From positions 1-35,958 of the forward strand of contig CAZAIO010000011.1 of the NCBI GenBank assembly GCA_964485235.1: a stretch of 35,958 nucleotides of DNA, written 5' to 3'. Source of the DNA: CAZAIO01 sp964485235. Its GTDB lineage: Bacteria; Chloroflexota; Dehalococcoidia; GIF9; UBA5629. Positions within the stretch are counted from its first letter, which is position 1. The number at the start of each line of letters is the position of its first letter. A program made the translations under genes and the position numbers. Below the pieces are notes generated by a model, which saw nothing but the letters and a program-made list of their open reading frames with translations, was not told the DNA's origin and searched no databases. This document shows, piece by piece, positions 32,237 through 35,958 of this stretch.

Positions 32237-33562
32237 GTGAGCCGTAATATGAACGAAAAACTGCAAGTATTTCCTTTAACTGCGGAAGTTGACGGAAAGG
32301 GTCATCTTCTTGTAGGCGGTTGCGATTGTATCCAGCTGGTGAAAGAATTCGGAACGCCGCTTTATGTGATTGACGAATTTACTCTACGATCAAAATGCAG
32401 AGAGTTTCTCAGCGAGTTCTCCGATCGTTACGCTAATTCACTGGTCGCGTATGCATCAAAATCTTTCGTCAACCGTGCTGTCGCCCGTATCATCAAGGAG
32501 GAAGGTCTAGGGCTCGATGTAGTATCCGGCGGAGAACTGAGCATAGCTCAAGCTGTGGAATTCCCGGCAGAGAAAATATATTTTCACGGGAACAATAAAA
32601 CTCCTGGTGAATTGAAGCTGGCGCTGGACTACGCCGCAGGAAGGGTGGTAGTGGACAATTTTTACGAGCTCGGTCTGCTTAATTCCCTGGCGAAGGAAAA
32701 AGGGACCAGACAGAAAATATTGCTTCGCTTGACACCGGGGATAGATGCACATACTCATAAAAAAACGACTACAGGTATACTCGACAGCAAATTCGGCTTT
32801 CCGATTGCAACAGGACAGGCTGCCGGTGCAGTCGAACAGGCGTTATCCGCTTCGAATCTGGAACTGCTCGGAATCCATTTCCATCTCGGCTCGCCTTTAT
32901 TCGAGACGACACCGTATGAGCTTGCTATAGAATATACACTGCGTTTCGTACGGGATATGCAAACCATGTACGATTTTCAATTGAAGGAGTACTCGACAGG
33001 CGGTGGTTTTGCGGTTAGATATACAGTGGACTCCACCGCACCGTCCGTTGCCTGCTATGCCGAAGCGATAGTGAACAAGCTTAAGGAGGGTCTACAATCA
33101 CTTGGAATCGATGAGCCGAAGCTTATCGTCGAGCCGGGGAGAGCTATTTCCGGTCAGGCGGGAATTGCGCTCTACACAGTTGGATCGATAAAAGAAATAC
33201 CGGGCATCCGTACCTATGTATGTATAGACGGAGGAATGGGAGACAATATCCGACCGGCTTTTTACGATTCGAAATATGAAGTGCTGGTGGCAAATAAGGC
33301 CGACAAAGAAGAGCAGTTCAAAGCAAGTATAGCCGGTAAATATTGCGAATCGGGAGATATACTGGCACGGGATATTATGATCGCTCCCGTTTCATCGGGA
33401 GATATTATCGCCATGCCTGTGGGCGGTGCATACGCGATCCCTATGTCGAGTAACTATAATATGGTCCCCCGACCCGCAATTATAATGGTCAAAGACAAAA
33501 CAGCCCGCATTATAAGAAGGCGGGAAAGTTACGATGATCTAATGAGGCTGGATACAGTCTAG
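32237..33562 (+). CDS. lysA: Diaminopimelate decarboxylase
   Basis: LysA decarboxylates meso-diaminopimelate to lysine. It is a fold-type III PLP enzyme. K75 in AYASKSF binds PLP, IHFHLGSP and TGGGFAV bind the phosphate, EPGRAISGQ follows, and C370 in YCESGDIL is the active-site Cys from the partner subunit. The frame opens at a GTG (32237, 441 aa). An ATG at 32249 (437 aa) is equally possible, and neither has a Shine-Dalgarno site. In both cases FPLTAEVDGKGHL aligns with other LysA N-termini. It leads an operon with holB 7 nt downstream and is divergent from the M16 peptidase. Confidence 0.96.
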   Translation: MSRNMNEKLQVFPLTAEVDGKGHLLVGGCDCIQLVKEFGTPLYVIDEFTLRSKCREFLSEFSDRYANSLVAYASKSFVNRAVARIIKEEGLGLDVVSGGELSIAQAVEFPAEKIYFHGNNKTPGELKLALDYAAGRVVVDNFYELGLLNSLAKEKGTRQKILLRLTPGIDAHTHKKTTTGILDSKFGFPIATGQAAGAVEQALSASNLELLGIHFHLGSPLFETTPYELAIEYTLRFVRDMQTMYDFQLKEYSTGGGFAVRYTVDSTAPSVACYAEAIVNKLKEGLQSLGIDEPKLIVEPGRAISGQAGIALYTVGSIKEIPGIRTYVCIDGGMGDNIRPAFYDSKYEVLVANKADKEEQFKASIAGKYCESGDILARDIMIAPVSSGDIIAMPVGGAYAIPMSSNYNMVPRPAIIMVKDKTARIIRRRESYDDLMRLDTV

Positions 33563-33569
33563 AAATTTT

Positions 33570-34610
33570 ATGTGGCGAACGATAGGACAACAGAAGGCAA
33601 TTGCCTTTCTTAAACACAACCTTGCCGCCGAAAATGCTGCGCATGCGTTTTTGTTTACAGGGCCTGCGCATGTCGGCAAATTGACTATGGCATTCGATCT
33701 TGCTCAAGCGCTTAACTGTCAATCAGATGAACCTCCTTGCGGTAAATGTACATCATGCGAGCGTATTCTCCAGGGCAAGCATTCCGATGTCATGCTCATT
33801 GATCTGGACAACTCTCCGGGAACTCAGGATGCATCGTTAAGATCAAAAATAAGTATAAACGATATAAAGGAGATCGAACGGAGCGCCAGCCTCTTCCCGT
33901 ACGAAGGTATATATAGAGTGTTTATTATTAACGGCGCTGAAAATATGTCTCGTGAAGCTGCCAATTCTCTATTGAAGATACTGGAGGAGCCGCCGCCGCA
34001 GGTAATATTCGCTCTTACCGCAACCGACGAAACACACCTTCTGCCCACAGTCATTTCAAGATGTCAGCGTATCGATCTCGTTCCACTCCCGTCGGCAGAG
34101 ATTGAAAACATCCTTGTCCGCTCCTGCGGAATCGAAAGTGAAAAGGCAAAGCTTATCGCCAGGCTTTCCGGCGGTTGCCCGGGATGGGCATTGAACGCCT
34201 CTATGAACGATACCTATTTAAACGAACGTGCAGACCGCCTTTCTCAAATTACACCGCTCCTTACATCAAACTGGGAAGACCGCTTCACCTATGCCGCTCA
34301 ATTTGAAAATAAACGAAAAAAAGCAGAAGATATACTTAATATATGGCTTGCATGGTGGAGAGATATTTTGCTGGTGAAAGGCGGTTGTAAAGAATACATC
34401 GTGAATATCGACTATATATCAACGATAGAGACATGGGCAAGAACGCTCACGTTATCTGAAATCAGCAATTTTGCAGCATATATCGGGCAATCTTTGGATG
34501 CTCTCTCGAGGAACGCAAATGTCCGTCTGCTTTTTGAGACAATAATGCTTGAAATGCCTTTAAAAAATAATATGGCTCCTAACAGGCCGATGGAGAAGTC
34601 ACATGCCTGA
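33570..34610 (+). CDS. holB: DNA polymerase III subunit delta-prime
   Basis: Delta-prime is the fixed clamp-loader subunit that works with tau/gamma and delta. The 346-aa product begins WRTIGQQKAIAFL. The zinc-binding Cys are C50, C57, C60 and C63. The Walker A-like GPAHVGKLT at G31-T39 has Leu where Ser or Thr usually follows GK, so ATP binding may be weak or absent, as in other delta-prime subunits. The SRC motif (S163-C165) supplies the arginine finger. Length fits holB and not the longer dnaX. It starts 7 nt after lysA and overlaps ricT by 8 nt; the holB-ricT pairing is as in Bacillus. Confidence 0.93.
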   Translation: MWRTIGQQKAIAFLKHNLAAENAAHAFLFTGPAHVGKLTMAFDLAQALNCQSDEPPCGKCTSCERILQGKHSDVMLIDLDNSPGTQDASLRSKISINDIKEIERSASLFPYEGIYRVFIINGAENMSREAANSLLKILEEPPPQVIFALTATDETHLLPTVISRCQRIDLVPLPSAEIENILVRSCGIESEKAKLIARLSGGCPGWALNASMNDTYLNERADRLSQITPLLTSNWEDRFTYAAQFENKRKKAEDILNIWLAWWRDILLVKGGCKEYIVNIDYISTIETWARTLTLSEISNFAAYIGQSLDALSRNANVRLLFETIMLEMPLKNNMAPNRPMEKSHA

Positions 34611-35430
34611 AGCAGTAGGAATACGTTTTTATCCTGCCGGCAAAATATATTATTTCGATCCCGCCGGGCTTTCCCTGCAGGTTGACGATTATGTCGTCGT
34701 TGAAACCAATCGCGGTAAAGAATTGGGCACAGTTGTCATTCCACCGAAACAGATCGAACTGAATACGATTACCGAACCGATGAAACCTGTACTTCGTAAA
34801 GCTGAACCGGATGATTTCAAACAGGTCGAGTTCCGTGTCAATAAAAATGAAAGAGCGTTGTCCAAGAGCAGGGAATTGATCGCGAAGCTCAACCTCCCTA
34901 TGAAAGCTATTGCCGCGCAATATAACCTGGACGGAAGCCATCTCGCCGTCTTTTTTACTTCTGAAAAAAGGGTAGACTTCCGTGAGCTTGTTAAAGAGTT
35001 GAGCAGGAACCTGAGAACCCATGTTGAATTACGCCAGATAGGCGCACGGGACGAAGCGAAGTTTATAGGCGGTCTCGGCAAATGCGGCTTGCCGCTGTGC
35101 TGCGCCACCTTTTTAAGCGAGTTCAATCCCGTTTCGATAAGAATGGCAAAAGAACAGAACATAACGCTTAATCCCATGAAAACATCCGGCCTCTGCGGAC
35201 GGCTCTTCTGTTGCCTCGGCTATGAATATGAACAGTACAGGGAAATGAAAGAAACACTACCCTCCATCGGGCAGGAAGTGAAAACATCATTAGGCAAAGC
35301 AAAAGTCATAGCGCTGAACCCGCTTAAGAAAGCAGCTTCGGTGGAACTGGAAAGCGGTGCATCTGTTGAATTGCCGGTGAAACAGATCACCTGGAAGCAC
35401 GAAAGTGCTAAGAACAATAACAAACAATAA
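34603..35430 (+). CDS. ricT: PSP1 / RicT (YaaT) family protein
   Basis: A 275-aa PSP1-domain protein. The Cys pattern C161, C166-C167, C198 and C203-C204 (GKCGLPLCC and GLCGRLFCC) matches RicT, which in Bacillus subtilis forms an iron-sulfur-containing complex with RicA and RicF that affects RNA processing by RNase Y. Whether the partners exist here is unknown. The ATG overlaps the holB end by 8 nt, and GGAG lies 8 nt upstream, inside holB. The C-terminus ends 6 nt before the convergent HNH gene. The protein looks soluble and complete. Confidence 0.93.
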   Translation: MPEAVGIRFYPAGKIYYFDPAGLSLQVDDYVVVETNRGKELGTVVIPPKQIELNTITEPMKPVLRKAEPDDFKQVEFRVNKNERALSKSRELIAKLNLPMKAIAAQYNLDGSHLAVFFTSEKRVDFRELVKELSRNLRTHVELRQIGARDEAKFIGGLGKCGLPLCCATFLSEFNPVSIRMAKEQNITLNPMKTSGLCGRLFCCLGYEYEQYREMKETLPSIGQEVKTSLGKAKVIALNPLKKAASVELESGASVELPVKQITWKHESAKNNNKQ

Positions 35431-35436
35431 ACGCTA

Positions 35437-35940
35437 TTATTGCCGCAGGTATTTCTTCCATTCGTTATGCAGGGACAGGTGTGTATAGGGAATGTAAAAA
35501 CCATCGTTTCCCGGAGCTTCCGGGCTCTTCTTTAAAGGCATTCCCGCCTCCAGCGGTGTTCGTCCTGCTTTTTTCCGGTTACAAAGCGCGCATGCGCTTA
35601 CGACGTTTTCCCATGTATGTTCTCCTCCGCGCTTTTTAGGTACAACGTGATCTAGTGTAAGCTCTTTTCCGTGCCAGCCGCAATACTGACAGGTATAATG
35701 GTCCCGGTTGAAAATTTCCAGCTTGGTCATCTTTCTCGGCAGGTGCGGTCTCCGGATATAATATACAAGACGTATTACCGAGGGAATATCGAACTCAACG
35801 CCAATAGAACGAAGAAAGCCGCGTCCGTTTTCCACCACTTCAGCTTTCCCATGCATGACCAGAACAAGCGCACGTCGTACCCTGCATATGTTCAAAGGAC
35901 TATAATTTTGATTAAGCACCAGAACAGGCGAATTAACCAA
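35437..35940 (-). CDS. HNH endonuclease
   Basis: A 167-aa HNH-family nuclease. The zinc Cys pairs are C84/C87 (CQYCG) and C117/C120 (CALC). The catalytic block is LTLDHVVPKKRGG with D97-H98, followed by N112 and NRKKAG. The N-terminal VLVLNQNYSPLNICRVRRAL segment is typical of the chromosomal HNH proteins widespread in bacteria. The TTG at 35940 is supported by GGAGG placed 7 nt upstream (35948-35952). There is no adjacent methylase or other restriction-system gene on this side; the far side lies outside the window. The biological role is not known. Confidence 0.9.
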   Translation of the reverse strand: MVNSPVLVLNQNYSPLNICRVRRALVLVMHGKAEVVENGRGFLRSIGVEFDIPSVIRLVYYIRRPHLPRKMTKLEIFNRDHYTCQYCGWHGKELTLDHVVPKKRGGEHTWENVVSACALCNRKKAGRTPLEAGMPLKKSPEAPGNDGFYIPYTHLSLHNEWKKYLRQ

Positions 35941-35958
35941 AAGTCCGCCTCCGTATTT

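Noticed and set aside
1..35958. CRISPR arrays, insertion sequences, phage genes and tRNA genes
   Set aside because: Looked for across the window; no spaced direct repeats, transposase motifs, integrases or tRNA cloverleaf patterns were recognised by eye.

Overview
The window reads as a stretch of core chromosome from a Chloroflexota bacterium, most likely Dehalococcoidia. That placement is an inference from gene content and order: rpoB-rpoC-ruvB not attached to ribosomal-protein genes, an isolated 5S rRNA gene, a DUF2851 gene, a PdxST pathway, a K+-dependent membrane pyrophosphatase, and extensive GTG/TTG starts. No phage, IS element, tRNA or CRISPR array was seen.

Layout. 1-2356: hppA with a long leader that contains a terminator-like hairpin. 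2357-10492: rpoB and rpoC, with two candidate promoters in a 478-bp AT-rich gap and a strong terminator after rpoC. 10504-11590: ruvB, apparently leaderless. 11673-13035 (minus): a PadR repressor and a HAAS-domain membrane protein, with a perfect palindromic operator on the padR promoter. 13058-13246: a stand-alone 5S rRNA gene with its own promoter. 13341-15996: clpC as a single-gene unit. 16202-19463: ispD-ispF-cysE-cysS. 19531-27945 (minus): a ten-gene tandem, pdxS-pdxT-R3H ATPase-tmk-mnmA-rnhB-yraN-gatB-secG-SAM hydrolase, with an internal promoter at gatB. 28078-29079: tsaD, apparently leaderless. 29139-30813 (minus): DUF2851 protein and a small XRE repressor, each preceded by the same 16-bp palindrome. 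30865-32171 (minus): an M16 peptidase. 32179-35430: lysA-holB-ricT, divergent from the peptidase. 35437-35940 (minus): an HNH endonuclease.

How the genes work together. Most are housekeeping: transcription (rpoBC), recombination (ruvB), proteostasis (clpC), isoprenoid precursors (ispDF), cysteine synthesis and charging (cysE, cysS), PLP (pdxST), dTMP, tRNA modification (mnmA, tsaD), Gln-tRNA amidation (gatB), lysine synthesis and replication clamp loading (holB). Two small regulatory modules stand out. One is padR plus a HAAS membrane protein. The other is an XRE repressor plus a DUF2851 protein with two identical operators, the best candidate here for an undescribed system.

A recurring theme is promoters whose -10 box ends only 5-15 nt before the start codon (ruvB, tsaD, gatB, and probably the DUF2851, XRE and M16 genes). 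This suggests that leaderless or near-leaderless mRNAs are common here, and it moves several gene starts downstream of the longest open frame.
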